Shown here: piece after piece, positions 52,889 to 60,863 of the stretch
Numbering within the stretch: position 1 is the first letter of the stretch
Layout: every line of letters starts with the position of its first letter
Source of the DNA: Hydrogenophaga sp.
GTDB lineage: Bacteria > Pseudomonadota > Gammaproteobacteria > Burkholderiales > Burkholderiaceae_C
Length of the DNA: 64,000 nucleotides
Assembly (NCBI RefSeq): GCF_030651625.1
Contig: NZ_JAUSCF010000009.1
Coordinates: 1 to 64,000 of the forward strand
Direction of reading: 5' to 3'
Made by a program: the position numbers and the translations under genes
Notes under the pieces: model-generated
The model's database searches: none
The model's input: the letters and a program-made list of their open reading frames with translations, nothing else
Told to the model about the DNA's origin: nothing

Positions 52889-53799
52889 GCACGCCCCACG
52901 CAATCTCGGAAGCCATCAATGGCTTCGGTATGGACACCATCACCTTTGCCGGCCCGCTTGAAGCCAAGCTGGCCGCGATGAAGGCGGCCGGCTTTTCGCA
53001 GGTGATGCTCAAGGCCAACGACCTGGTGGGTCACCCCGGCGGACTGGACGCGGCCGTGCAGGCTGTGAAAGACAGTGGCCTGCGCGGCACCGGATTCCAG
53101 GTGCTGCGAGATTTCGAAGGACTGTCTGGTCACCTGCACCATTACAAAGTGGACATCGCCAAGAGCATGCTGGAGATGTGCGCGGCGCTGGGCTGCCAGG
53201 TGATGCTGGCGTGTTCGTCCACCTCCACCCACGCCAGCCAGGATCTCGACCACATCGCGCGCGACCTGCGCAAACTCGCCATGCTGGCGCTGCCCCTGGG
53301 GATTCGCATCGCTTACGAGGGCCTTTCGTGGGGCCGCACCATCAACGAGTTCACCACGGCCTGGGACGTGATCTGCCGTGCTGACTGCCCCAATCTGGGC
53401 CTTGGAATCGACTCGTTCCACATCTTCGCGGCCAAAACCTCGCTGGAAGAAATCGACTACCTGGACCCGGACAAGATCTTTCTGGTGCAATTGGCCGATT
53501 TCATGTGGCAGGAAACCAAGACCTTTGAAGAGCGCATGACCACCGCGCGCACGTTCCGCGTGTTTCCTGGTGAAGGCGTGCACAGCGAACAGCTGGTGGA
53601 TCTGGTGCTTCGGCTCGACCGCCTGGGTTACCGGGGTGACTACAGCTTCGAGGTGTTCAATGACGACTACCAGCAGATGCCGCTGCCACAGGTGGCCGAG
53701 CGCGGCCGGCGCTCGGCGATGTGGCTGGCCGAGGATGTGCTGCGCCGTTCAGTGCCTCTGCCGAACCAGATGCGCCTGAAATCGCAGGCGAATGGATGA
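52885..53799 (+). CDS. quiC: 3-dehydroshikimate dehydratase-like TIM-barrel (QuiC1 N-terminal half)
   Basis: 304 aa of the sugar-phosphate isomerase/epimerase fold. It carries the stretches I associate with QuiC1: FQVLRDFEGLSGH, IAYEGLSWGRTINEF, GIDSFHIF, KIFLVQLADF, TFRVFPGEG and GYRGDYSFEVFNDDYQ. The metal-ligand set is Glu145, Asp176, Gln202 and Glu256. The enzyme dehydrates 3-dehydroshikimate to protocatechuate in quinate/shikimate catabolism. The start overlaps the VOC gene by four bases (ATGA), so the two products may form a complex. An unknown 226-aa protein follows 82 bases downstream. Confidence 0.85.
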   Translation: MSTPHAISEAINGFGMDTITFAGPLEAKLAAMKAAGFSQVMLKANDLVGHPGGLDAAVQAVKDSGLRGTGFQVLRDFEGLSGHLHHYKVDIAKSMLEMCAALGCQVMLACSSTSTHASQDLDHIARDLRKLAMLALPLGIRIAYEGLSWGRTINEFTTAWDVICRADCPNLGLGIDSFHIFAAKTSLEEIDYLDPDKIFLVQLADFMWQETKTFEERMTTARTFRVFPGEGVHSEQLVDLVLRLDRLGYRGDYSFEVFNDDYQQMPLPQVAERGRRSAMWLAEDVLRRSVPLPNQMRLKSQANG

Positions 53800-53881
53800 T
53801 CCGGGTAGCCTTCAGTCGCTCGATCTTTGGCGGAATTGTTCCGCTGCAGTTGCGCTGACTTTCTTCCGACAAGGAGACCAC

Positions 53882-54562
53882 ATGCACCCACGGGGACAGG
53901 CCCAGTTGGCGATCTGGAGCGACATCGAGCCCGAACAGGAAACCGACTACCTGCACTGGCTCACCCGCGAACACGTGCTGGAGCGGGTGGGCGTGGACGG
54001 TTTTGTGTCGGGGCGTGTGTTTCGCAGCGAGGTCGCTGGCAAATGCCGCTTCTTCATCACCTACGAGTTGGTGGAGGCAGGCGTGCTGGCCGGGCCTTCC
54101 TACCTGGCCCGCCTGAACGCGCCCACACCTTGGTCGCAGCGCACCATGCCCATCCTGCAGAACTTCGCACGTGGCGGTGGGCCGGTGGTGGCACGCGCCG
54201 GTCTGGGTTGTGGTTCGGTGGTGGTGCCGTTGCGCGTTGACCTGGAGGCAGCCGGCTTGCTGGACGAGGCTGCGCAGCGCGCGCTGGTGGACCGCATCGC
54301 TGGGCTCGATGCGGTGGCGCAGGTTTGGCTGATGCAGGTGGATGCGGCAGCCACCGGGGTGCCCACCAAAGAAAAGTCGATGCGCCGCAGTGCAGAAGGG
54401 GCATTCGACGGGGTGCTGGTGATCGAGGCCTTGCACGAAGCGGCCGCCAAGGCAGCACGGGGGCAGATGCTGCACAGCCAAATGGCGGCTGCCACATTGT
54501 CCGATCGGCAGGTGTTTACCGCCTGCTTTCAGCTCGAGCGACGGCTGGCGGGGCTCGCCTGA
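53882..54562 (+). CDS. Unknown protein in the dehydroshikimate-dehydratase operon
   Basis: 226 aa with no signal peptide or membrane segment. The first half (LAIWSDIEPEQETDYLHWLTREHVLERVGVDGFVSGRVFRS, split here by family pattern as WSDIEP...YLHWLTREH...GFVSGRVF) has the look of an EthD/dimeric alpha-beta barrel subunit, followed by RFFITYELVEAGVLAGPSYLARL and an NxPTPWSQRTMP turn. The second half may be a diverged second barrel. A strong AAGGAG precedes ATG 53882. Its position makes a role in aromatic or shikimate catabolism likely, but the reaction is unknown. Confidence 0.72.
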   Translation: MHPRGQAQLAIWSDIEPEQETDYLHWLTREHVLERVGVDGFVSGRVFRSEVAGKCRFFITYELVEAGVLAGPSYLARLNAPTPWSQRTMPILQNFARGGGPVVARAGLGCGSVVVPLRVDLEAAGLLDEAAQRALVDRIAGLDAVAQVWLMQVDAAATGVPTKEKSMRRSAEGAFDGVLVIEALHEAAAKAARGQMLHSQMAAATLSDRQVFTACFQLERRLAGLA

Positions 54563-54642
54563 GTTCAGATTGAAAATGCTCCCGGCTGCGCAGGCGGCCT
54601 GGGGCATTGTTCATATGAACCGCTGGTACACGCCGAACTGTT

Positions 54643-55629
54643 TCACTCGATCTCGACCTTGGCGTCCTTCACCAGCTTGGCGAACTTTTCGGTTTCGCTG
54701 GCGATCTGCTGTGCCATCTGCTCGCTGGTGTTGCCGACCGGCTCGGCGCCGATCTCGGCCATGCGTGCAGTGAATTCTGGCGACTGAATGATCTTCACGA
54801 TTTCGCTATTCAGGCGGGCCACGATGTCCTTTGGCGTGGCTACCGGCGCCAGCACGCCGAACCAGGTGCCGATGTTGAACCCTTGAAGGCCCGCTTCTTC
54901 GAGTGTGGGAACGTCAGGCAATGCGGCCGAGCGTTTGGCCGTGGTCACGGCCAGGGCGCGTAATTTGCCGGCCTTGATGTGCGGCAGCACTGGTGTGATG
55001 GTGTCGAAGCTCATCATGATCTGGCCGCCGAGCAGATCGGTGGTCAGTGGCGCGCTGCCCCGGTACGGGGTGTGGATCAGCTGTGTGCCTGTCTGTCCCT
55101 GGAACTGGGTGCCGATCAGGTGCTGCGCGGTGCCGTTTCCGTTGGAGCCATATGCCTGCTTGCCTGGTTCTGCCTTGACCAGGCTCACCAGTTCGGCCAC
55201 GGTCCTGGCGGGTGTGCTGACATTCACCACCAGTACGTTGGGCACCAACGCCACGGTGGTCACAGGCACAAAGTCCCTGGAGAAATCGTAGGCCAGTTTC
55301 TTGTAGACGCTGGAGGCAATGGTGTGGTGCACGGCGCCCATCAGAAGGGTGTGGCCGTCCGGGCTGGCTTTGGCCACGAAGTTGGCCCCGATTGTGGCGC
55401 CAGCACCAGGCTTGTTGTCCACGATGACTGGCTGGCCAAGCACTTCGGCCAGGGGCTGTGCCAGCGCGCGGGCCAGCACGTCGGTGGTACCGCCTGCGGG
55501 GAAAGGCACCACCAGGTTGATGGGTTTGCTGGGCCAGGCCTGGGCCATGGAGCTGCTGCTGGAGATGGCCAGTGTCAATGCAATGGCCTGCGTAATGCGG
55601 CGGCGGGAAAAAGTGGTCGTTGTCGTCAT
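54643..55629 (-). CDS. Bug-family extracytoplasmic solute receptor
   Basis: 328 aa. The signal peptide (RRRITQAIALTLAISSSSSMAQA) is followed by the Bug/TctC opening WPSKPINLVVPFPAGGTTDVLARALA and the later VVDNKPGAGATIGANFVAKASPDGHTLLMG. Bug receptors bind carboxylates for tripartite tricarboxylate transporters. No TctA/TctB membrane genes are adjacent, so it is an orphan receptor. GGAG six bases before ATG 55629 fixes the start. It is convergent with the unknown 226-aa gene and lies beside the tartrate dehydrogenase gene on the same strand. Confidence 0.92.
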   Translation of the reverse strand: MTTTTTFSRRRITQAIALTLAISSSSSMAQAWPSKPINLVVPFPAGGTTDVLARALAQPLAEVLGQPVIVDNKPGAGATIGANFVAKASPDGHTLLMGAVHHTIASSVYKKLAYDFSRDFVPVTTVALVPNVLVVNVSTPARTVAELVSLVKAEPGKQAYGSNGNGTAQHLIGTQFQGQTGTQLIHTPYRGSAPLTTDLLGGQIMMSFDTITPVLPHIKAGKLRALAVTTAKRSAALPDVPTLEEAGLQGFNIGTWFGVLAPVATPKDIVARLNSEIVKIIQSPEFTARMAEIGAEPVGNTSEQMAQQIASETEKFAKLVKDAKVEIE

Positions 55630-55722
55630 GCTTGTCTCCAAAAATGGCGCGGTTTGCGCTCTGGTGAACCGGACTTTACGGGCCGGAGGGTGTGTCGAAT
55701 CACCGGCAAAGTGAATCCGGCG

Positions 55723-55736
55723 TGAACTTGAGTTCA
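55723..55736. promoter_or_regulatory. Palindrome upstream of the Bug receptor gene
   Basis: TGAAC-TTGA-GTTCA is a perfect inverted repeat 94-107 bases upstream of the receptor start. It shares TGAA/TTCA arms with the LysR-type site at 57093-57109. The rest of the 299-base gap 55630-55928 has no gene I can support. Confidence 0.4.
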
Positions 55737-55928
55737 ACAATGAGTGGCAGATCGGTGCAACCCAAGATGCCGAACGGCAGGCGGGCTGTGATGGCGGTGC
55801 GAATCACCTGGCGCACAAGCGCCGGGGGGTGCGAAGTGCGCGAGCGCTTGCAGTCTCGGGCTCCACGCCCGTGTATCCCCGCAAGTGGTCTGCCCGGCCG
55901 CAGTCGCTGCGCGCCGGGCATCGATAAA

Positions 55929-57017
55929 TCAGGCGGCCAGGCGCTGTTCGGTCGCGGCAAGCAGCTCGCACACCGCCTGTGTCACTTGGGTCGTGGTGGC
56001 CTTGCCGCCCAGATCGCCGGTGTGCAACGCAGGGTTGGCCGTGACCTGTTCAATGGCACCCATCAGGCGCTTGGCGGCGTCGAACTCGCCCAGGTGTTCC
56101 AGCATCATCACGCAGCTCCAGAATGTGCCCACCGGGTTGGCCAGGCCTTTGCCCATGATGTCGAAGGCGGAGCCGTGGATGGGTTCGAACATGCTGGGGT
56201 AGCGGCGCTCGGGGTCGATGTTGCCGGTGGGGGCGATGCCCAGGCTCCCGGCGAGGGCGGCGGCAAGATCGCTCAGGATGTCGGCATGCAAGTTGGTGGC
56301 GACGATGGTGTCCAGCGTGGATGGCCGGTTCACCATGCGCGCGGTGGCCGCATCCACGATTTCCTTGTCCCACTTCACATCAGGGAACTCCTGCGAAACC
56401 TGCACTGCGATCTCGTCCCACATCACCATGGCATGGCGCTGCGCGTTGCTCTTGGTGATCACGGTCAGCAGCTTGCGAGGGCGGCTTTGCGCCAGTTTGA
56501 ACGCGAAGTGCATCACGCGCTCGACACCGGCGCGCGTCATCATGGTCACGTCGGTGGCGGCTTCAATGGGGTGGCCCTGGTGCACGCGGCCGCCCACGCC
56601 GGCGTATTCGCCCTCGGTGTTTTCGCGCACGATGACCCAGTCCAGGTCTTCGGGCTTGCAGCGCTTGAGCGGTGCATCGATGCCTGGCAGGATGCGCGTG
56701 GGGCGCACGTTGGCGTACTGGTCAAAGCCCTGACAGATCTTCAGGCGCAGGCCCCAGAGGGTGATGTGATCGGGGATGTCCGGGTCGCCGGCTGAGCCGA
56801 ACAGGATCGCGTCCTTGTTGCGCAGGGCGTCCAGGCCGTCTGCGGGCATCATCACGCCGTGCTGGCGGTAGTAATCGCCACCCCATTCGAAGTTTTCAAA
56901 CTCGAACCGGAATCCGCTGCCGGATGCGGCCATGGCTTCAAGCACCTGCTGGCCTGCAGGCACCACTTCCTTGCCGATGCCGTCTCCGGGAATGGTGGCG
57001 ATGTTATAGGTTTTCAT
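55929..57017 (-). CDS. ttuC: Tartrate dehydrogenase / D-malate dehydrogenase (decarboxylating)
   Basis: 362 aa of the isocitrate/isopropylmalate dehydrogenase fold. ATIPGDGIGKEVVPAG opens the chain, VRENTEGEYAGVGGRVH is the substrate-loop signature of the TtuC/DmlA branch, TKSNAQRHAMVMWDEI holds the catalytic Lys, and EPIHGSAFDIMGKGLANPVG is the cofactor region. Members act on tartrate, D-malate and meso-tartrate with NAD. Upstream and divergent is a LysR regulator, a typical pairing. The orphan Bug receptor downstream may bring in the same hydroxydiacid. Confidence 0.92.
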   Translation of the reverse strand: MKTYNIATIPGDGIGKEVVPAGQQVLEAMAASGSGFRFEFENFEWGGDYYRQHGVMMPADGLDALRNKDAILFGSAGDPDIPDHITLWGLRLKICQGFDQYANVRPTRILPGIDAPLKRCKPEDLDWVIVRENTEGEYAGVGGRVHQGHPIEAATDVTMMTRAGVERVMHFAFKLAQSRPRKLLTVITKSNAQRHAMVMWDEIAVQVSQEFPDVKWDKEIVDAATARMVNRPSTLDTIVATNLHADILSDLAAALAGSLGIAPTGNIDPERRYPSMFEPIHGSAFDIMGKGLANPVGTFWSCVMMLEHLGEFDAAKRLMGAIEQVTANPALHTGDLGGKATTTQVTQAVCELLAATEQRLAA

Positions 57018-57092
57018 GGCTGGTCTCCGATTGGAAATATGGAACGATGGCTTGACTCTATGCCTTGCGTCTCTGTTTTGATCGGAGCTATA

Positions 57093-57109
57093 GTGAATTC
57101 ATTGTTCAC
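57093..57109. promoter_or_regulatory. LysR-type site between ttuC and its divergent regulator
   Basis: GTGAA (57093-57097) and TTCAC (57105-57109) form a T-N11-A-like dyad in the 115-base gap between ttuC and the LysR gene. Its placement and symmetry suit a LysR regulatory binding site. Confidence 0.55.
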
Positions 57110-57132
57110 CTGAATTTAACAATGGAGTGGCC

Positions 57133-58080
57133 ATGAGCAACGCCATCGTGCCCGCCGACCTGGGTTTTTTTTCGGTGCTGGCCAGTGCCGGCAGCCTCAG
57201 CGCGGCAACGCGCGAACTCGGCATCACCACGCCAGCGGTGAGCAAGCACCTGGCGCAGATGGAGGCGCGCGTGGGCGTGCCGCTGGTCAACCGCACCACC
57301 CGGCGCATGAGCATGACGCCCGAGGGTGAGCTGTATCTGGAGCACGCGCGCCGCATCCTGGGCGAGATCGACACCATGGAGGAACTGCTGGGTGCTTCCA
57401 AGGCGGCTCCCAAGGGCCTGTTGCGGGTAAATGCCACACTGGGCTTTGGACGCAGCCACGTCGCACCCTTGATTTCCCGTTTTGTCCGCACACACACCGA
57501 GGTGGAGGTGCAGTTGCAGCTGTCGGTGAATCCGCCCGCGCTCACCGATGACACGTTTGATGTGTGTATCCGTTTCGGTGCACCGCCGGACGCGCGCGTG
57601 ATTGCGCGCCATATCGCACCGAACCGGCGGCTGCTTTGCGCATCGCCCGCCTACCTGGCCGAACACGGTATGCCCAAGGTGCCCCACGACCTGATTCGAC
57701 ACAACTGCATCGGCATCCGGCAAGGGGAAGAGGCGTATGGTTTGTGGCGGCTCTCGAGCGGGCGCGGCAAGAGCGCCAAAACCGAAGCGATCAAGACCCG
57801 TGGAACGCTCACCACCAACGACGGCGAGATCGCCGTCAACTGGGCACTTGATGGCCACGGCATCCTCATGCGCGCGGAGTGGGACATCCAGCGTTACCTG
57901 GCCAGCGGACGGCTCGTGCCTGTGTTGCCGCAGTACTTCACACCCGACGCCGACATTTTCGCCGTCTACCCGCAGCGGCACCAGATGGCGGTACGCGTGC
58001 GGGCGTTCGTCGATTTTGTGGCGCAGTCGTTTGCGGAGCCGCCGGGTGGTGGCAAGGCGCGGAAGCTGCCCGCATCCTGA
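57133..58080 (+). CDS. LysR-family transcriptional regulator
   Basis: 315 aa. The N-terminal helix-turn-helix (FFSVLASAGSLSAATRELGITTPAVSKHLAQMEARVGVPLVNR) is typical LysR, followed by an effector-binding domain of the CrgA/DmlR-like type (GLLRVNATLGFGRSHVAPL, DVCIRFG, HNCIGIRQG). The divergent layout with ttuC fits DmlR-like control by D-malate or tartrate. GGAG five bases before ATG 57133 is preferred over the GTG two codons earlier. Confidence 0.92.
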   Translation: MSNAIVPADLGFFSVLASAGSLSAATRELGITTPAVSKHLAQMEARVGVPLVNRTTRRMSMTPEGELYLEHARRILGEIDTMEELLGASKAAPKGLLRVNATLGFGRSHVAPLISRFVRTHTEVEVQLQLSVNPPALTDDTFDVCIRFGAPPDARVIARHIAPNRRLLCASPAYLAEHGMPKVPHDLIRHNCIGIRQGEEAYGLWRLSSGRGKSAKTEAIKTRGTLTTNDGEIAVNWALDGHGILMRAEWDIQRYLASGRLVPVLPQYFTPDADIFAVYPQRHQMAVRVRAFVDFVAQSFAEPPGGGKARKLPAS

Positions 58081-58091
58081 TCAACCGGCAA

Positions 58092-58427
58092 TCAGGCCTT
58101 GGTGTCCAGCAGCGCACCCAGCATGCGGTCAGGTGTTTCCACGGTGCGCAGGTTGGCGGCAAAGCTGTAGACGCTCATGCGCTGCGCGATCAGGTCCTCG
58201 GCCAGATGGCCAAAGGGCGCACCAGCCACCGAAGCGACTTCGGGTTCGCGTTCGATCTGCGCTTTCACCCCGCCCAGGCCCGGCTGGGCGGTCTGGTTCA
58301 CCACCTGCCGCTGGAAGCCCGGCGTCAGCGCGTTGGCCACGTTGTGGGCCGCCGTGTCCAGCCGCAGCTGGGCGGCTCTCATGCCGCTCATGCCGGTGAA
58401 TGCTGCGGAAGTGACGGACATGGACAT
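58092..58427 (-). CDS. Orphan flagellar-rod-like small protein
   Basis: 111 aa. The block MRAAQLRLDTAAHNVANALTPGFQRQ is the N-terminal helix motif shared by axial rod and hook proteins (FlgB, FlgC, FlgF, FlgG), and a C-terminal helix (EDLIAQRMSVYSFAANLRTVETPDRMLGALLD) resembles their C-terminal coiled partner. The middle domain is nearly absent, giving a minimal rod-like protein. No flagellar gene is nearby. It ends 11 bases from the convergent LysR stop. Similar orphans occur in Burkholderiales, but I know no function. Confidence 0.72.
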   Translation of the reverse strand: MSMSVTSAAFTGMSGMRAAQLRLDTAAHNVANALTPGFQRQVVNQTAQPGLGGVKAQIEREPEVASVAGAPFGHLAEDLIAQRMSVYSFAANLRTVETPDRMLGALLDTKA

Positions 58428-58559
58428 GGGTAGGAGGGTCTCGACAGGCACGGTATTTTTGCTGTACGTACCTGATCGGCAGATCAGTGGCCGATCTGAA
58501 GCCTGCACACGCACTGGCCGACAGACGGTCGTCCCCGTTCGGGCGTCAGCGTTCGGACC

Positions 58560-59429
58560 TCAGTAACTCAGTCGCGCCACCGAGCGCAAGACCTTCGCCG
58601 TGGTGGTGGGCAGGCCGAAGTACTCCAGGTAGGCCGGAATCTGCTCGAACAGCATGTCGGTGCCCACCTGCACGCGGCAGCCGCGGGCCAGCGCGGCGGA
58701 GAGAAACGCGGTCATCTCCATGCGCATGACGACTTCGCCGACGAAGGTGTGTGGCTGCAACCGCGTCACGTCCACGGGCAGGGGGTCGCCTTCGTTCATG
58801 CCCATGGGTGTGGCGTTGACGACCAGGTCAAAGCCTGCGGGGTCGTTGCTTCCGGTGTGGGTGCTGATGCTGGGGTAGTGCGCAGTCAGGCGCTGCGCCA
58901 ACGCGTTGGCTGTGTCCGTGTTCACGTCGAACAGGTGGATGGCATTGACGCCAGCGGCCGCCAGCGACGCCGCAATGGCACAGCCCACGCCTCCGCAGCC
59001 CACCACCAGTGCACGGGCGCCGACCACTTGCAGGCCTTTGAGGCGCACGCCGCGCACAAAACCTTCGCCGTCAAAATTGTCGCCCTGCAGGCGACCGTCG
59101 GGGGTGCGGCGCACCGCATTGCAGGCGCCGGCCACGCGCACGGCGGGCGTCACGTCGTCCAGCAGGTCCACGGTCACGACCTTGTGCGGCATGGTGATCA
59201 GCGCGCCCCGGATGTTGGTGAGGCGAAACACCGACCGCAGGAAGTCCGGGTAGTCGGCCGCCTGGCATCCCATGGGCACGACCACGGCGTTCACGCCGGC
59301 GTGCTCGAAGTAGGGGTTGTAGATCATCGGCGACTTGAAGCTGTGCGTCGGGTAGCCGATGTGGGCGATGAGTTCGGTGTGGCCGTTGATGGTGGCCGAC
59401 TTGGCATGTGTCATGGGTGTGAGTGGCAT
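58560..59429 (-). CDS. Shikimate/quinate dehydrogenase (AroE-like)
   Basis: 289 aa. N-terminal substrate domain: IGYPTHSFKSPMIYNPYFEHAGVNAVVVP, ITMPHK with the catalytic Lys, and the Asp of NFDGEGF. The C-terminal NAD(P) domain has VVGCGGVGCAIAASLAAAG. It interconverts shikimate or quinate with the 3-dehydro forms. It is the last gene of an operon with a DUF3237 protein, an esterase and a TRAP transporter, so a catabolic role is more likely than biosynthesis. The ATG overlaps the DUF3237 stop as TGATG; ATG 59414 is possible. HSF replaces the usual HSxSP context (HSFKSP). Confidence 0.88.
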   Translation of the reverse strand: MPLTPMTHAKSATINGHTELIAHIGYPTHSFKSPMIYNPYFEHAGVNAVVVPMGCQAADYPDFLRSVFRLTNIRGALITMPHKVVTVDLLDDVTPAVRVAGACNAVRRTPDGRLQGDNFDGEGFVRGVRLKGLQVVGARALVVGCGGVGCAIAASLAAAGVNAIHLFDVNTDTANALAQRLTAHYPSISTHTGSNDPAGFDLVVNATPMGMNEGDPLPVDVTRLQPHTFVGEVVMRMEMTAFLSAALARGCRVQVGTDMLFEQIPAYLEYFGLPTTTAKVLRSVARLSY

Positions 59430-59899
59430 CAGCCGACCTGGAAGACCTGCAGTTGCACGCCGGTGGCCGTGCGCCGCACGGGTGCGATGAAGAGGCGCTG
59501 GTTCAGCCAGGCGTGCGGACCCTCCGGCGACTCGAACGTGGGCGCGCAGCGGAAATACACCTCGTCGTCGGCCACGGGTGCACCGGCCTGCAGGCGAGCC
59601 AGCACTTCAGGGCTGGACACGCGCAGGCCCCGGCTTTGCACGTAGATCAGCGTGCCGTCTTCCGCCTCGATGGTGTAGCGCGCATCAACGAAGGTGGCAC
59701 CATCGACCCGCAGCAATGCCCAGTCAGACCCGCCAGGGCGAACACGCCCTTGCAGTGCCGCCCCGGTCACCTCGCCGCCCACGATAGGAATGTGCAGGCG
59801 TTGTCCCAGCGGTCCGGTCCCCTGTGCTTCAAAGGTGCCGATGCGCGCGTCGATGGTGAACGCGAAGCGCAGGGCTGGCGGCGTGGGCTCCAGACTCAT
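59429..59899 (-). CDS. DUF3237 protein
   Basis: 156 aa beta-rich protein with GPLGQRLHIPIVGGEVTG, GSDWALLRVDGATFVDARYTIEAEDGTLIYVQSRG and the terminal ESPEGPHAWLNQRLFIA, the DUF3237 pattern. The fold is an allene-oxide-cyclase-like barrel; its chemistry is unknown but it recurs with aromatic and alicyclic acid catabolism. Both ends overlap neighbours (ATGA with the esterase, TGATG with the dehydrogenase), so it is tightly coupled in this operon. Confidence 0.85.
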   Translation of the reverse strand: MSLEPTPPALRFAFTIDARIGTFEAQGTGPLGQRLHIPIVGGEVTGAALQGRVRPGGSDWALLRVDGATFVDARYTIEAEDGTLIYVQSRGLRVSSPEVLARLQAGAPVADDEVYFRCAPTFESPEGPHAWLNQRLFIAPVRRTATGVQLQVFQVG

Positions 59900-60837
59900 G
59901 CCGTGACCGTGACTTCCCTGAGCCATGCGCACATGCGCTCGAACGACGCCTGCGCCGGGGCGCAATAGGCCTTGGCGCGCAGGTAACCATGGATCAGGCT
60001 CTCACCCCGGTCCAGCACCGCGGGTGTGCCGGCAGACTGCAGCGCCTCGGCGTAGGCCACGCCTTCGTCGCGCAGGGGGTCGTGTTCGGCCACCGCCACA
60101 TAGGCGGGCGGCAGGCCAGCGTGGCTTTCGGCCAGCAAGGGGGCCACCAGCGGGTTGAGCAGGCCGGCCGGGTCGGGGCTGTACATGGCGTTGACTGCGG
60201 GCATGGAGGCCACGGTCACCAGCGGTCCATCGGCGTTTTCGCGGTGCGAGGGGCGGTCGGTGTTGAAGGACACCGCCGGGTACACCAGCAGTTGGGCGCG
60301 CAGCGGGTAGGCGCTGCCGCGCAGCACCAGGGTCACCGCAGCGGCGAGGTTGCCGCCAGCGCTGTCGCCGCCGATGGCAATGGCGTCCCGGTCGATGCCC
60401 AGCCAGTCGGACTGGTCGAACAACCAGCGCGTCACGGCCGTGCATTCGTGCAGGGCACGGGGAAACGGGTGCTCGGGTGCCAGCGCGTAGTCCACGCTGA
60501 TGACCATTTGCTGGTTGGCCGCAGCGATGCCGGCGGTGATGTCCCAATGGGTTTCGGGACTGCCCTGCATCCAGGCGCCGCCATGCATGTACACCAGCGC
60601 GGGCAGTGCAGCTTCGGCCTGTGCGGGACGGAAGGTGCGCACCCGCACCTGTGTGCCTGTCTCGGGCACCTCCACCTGGTGCACATCGGTGACGATGCCT
60701 TCAGGGTGCGGCTCGCGCATGCCAGCGGCCACCACTTCGAAGTGGGCACGGCGCTGGGCTGGCCGTGCGCCGGCAGGCAGGGTGGACCAGGCTTGGTCCC
60801 AGTCGGCGAGGAAGCGTTGCAGGTCGGGGTGGATCAT
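59896..60837 (-). CDS. HSL-type alpha/beta hydrolase (esterase)
   Basis: 313 aa. Oxyanion motif YMHGGAWMQGS, nucleophile elbow IGGDSAGGNLAAA, acid in VAEHDPLRDEG and His in LIHGYLRAK give the hormone-sensitive-lipase family triad. Beside a shikimate/quinate dehydrogenase it could release quinate or shikimate from esters such as chlorogenate-like compounds; this is inference. ATG 60837 is preferred over a TTG at 60867 that would overlap the TRAP permease gene. Confidence 0.87.
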   Translation of the reverse strand: MIHPDLQRFLADWDQAWSTLPAGARPAQRRAHFEVVAAGMREPHPEGIVTDVHQVEVPETGTQVRVRTFRPAQAEAALPALVYMHGGAWMQGSPETHWDITAGIAAANQQMVISVDYALAPEHPFPRALHECTAVTRWLFDQSDWLGIDRDAIAIGGDSAGGNLAAAVTLVLRGSAYPLRAQLLVYPAVSFNTDRPSHRENADGPLVTVASMPAVNAMYSPDPAGLLNPLVAPLLAESHAGLPPAYVAVAEHDPLRDEGVAYAEALQSAGTPAVLDRGESLIHGYLRAKAYCAPAQASFERMCAWLREVTVTA

Positions 60838-60863
60838 TGGCGTGTGAGGGTGGGGTGGCGGGG

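Noticed and set aside
55700..55960. 86-codon minus-strand frame before the Bug receptor gene
   Set aside because: It overlaps the end of ttuC, has an irregular composition and matches no family. It also runs through the region of the receptor promoter.
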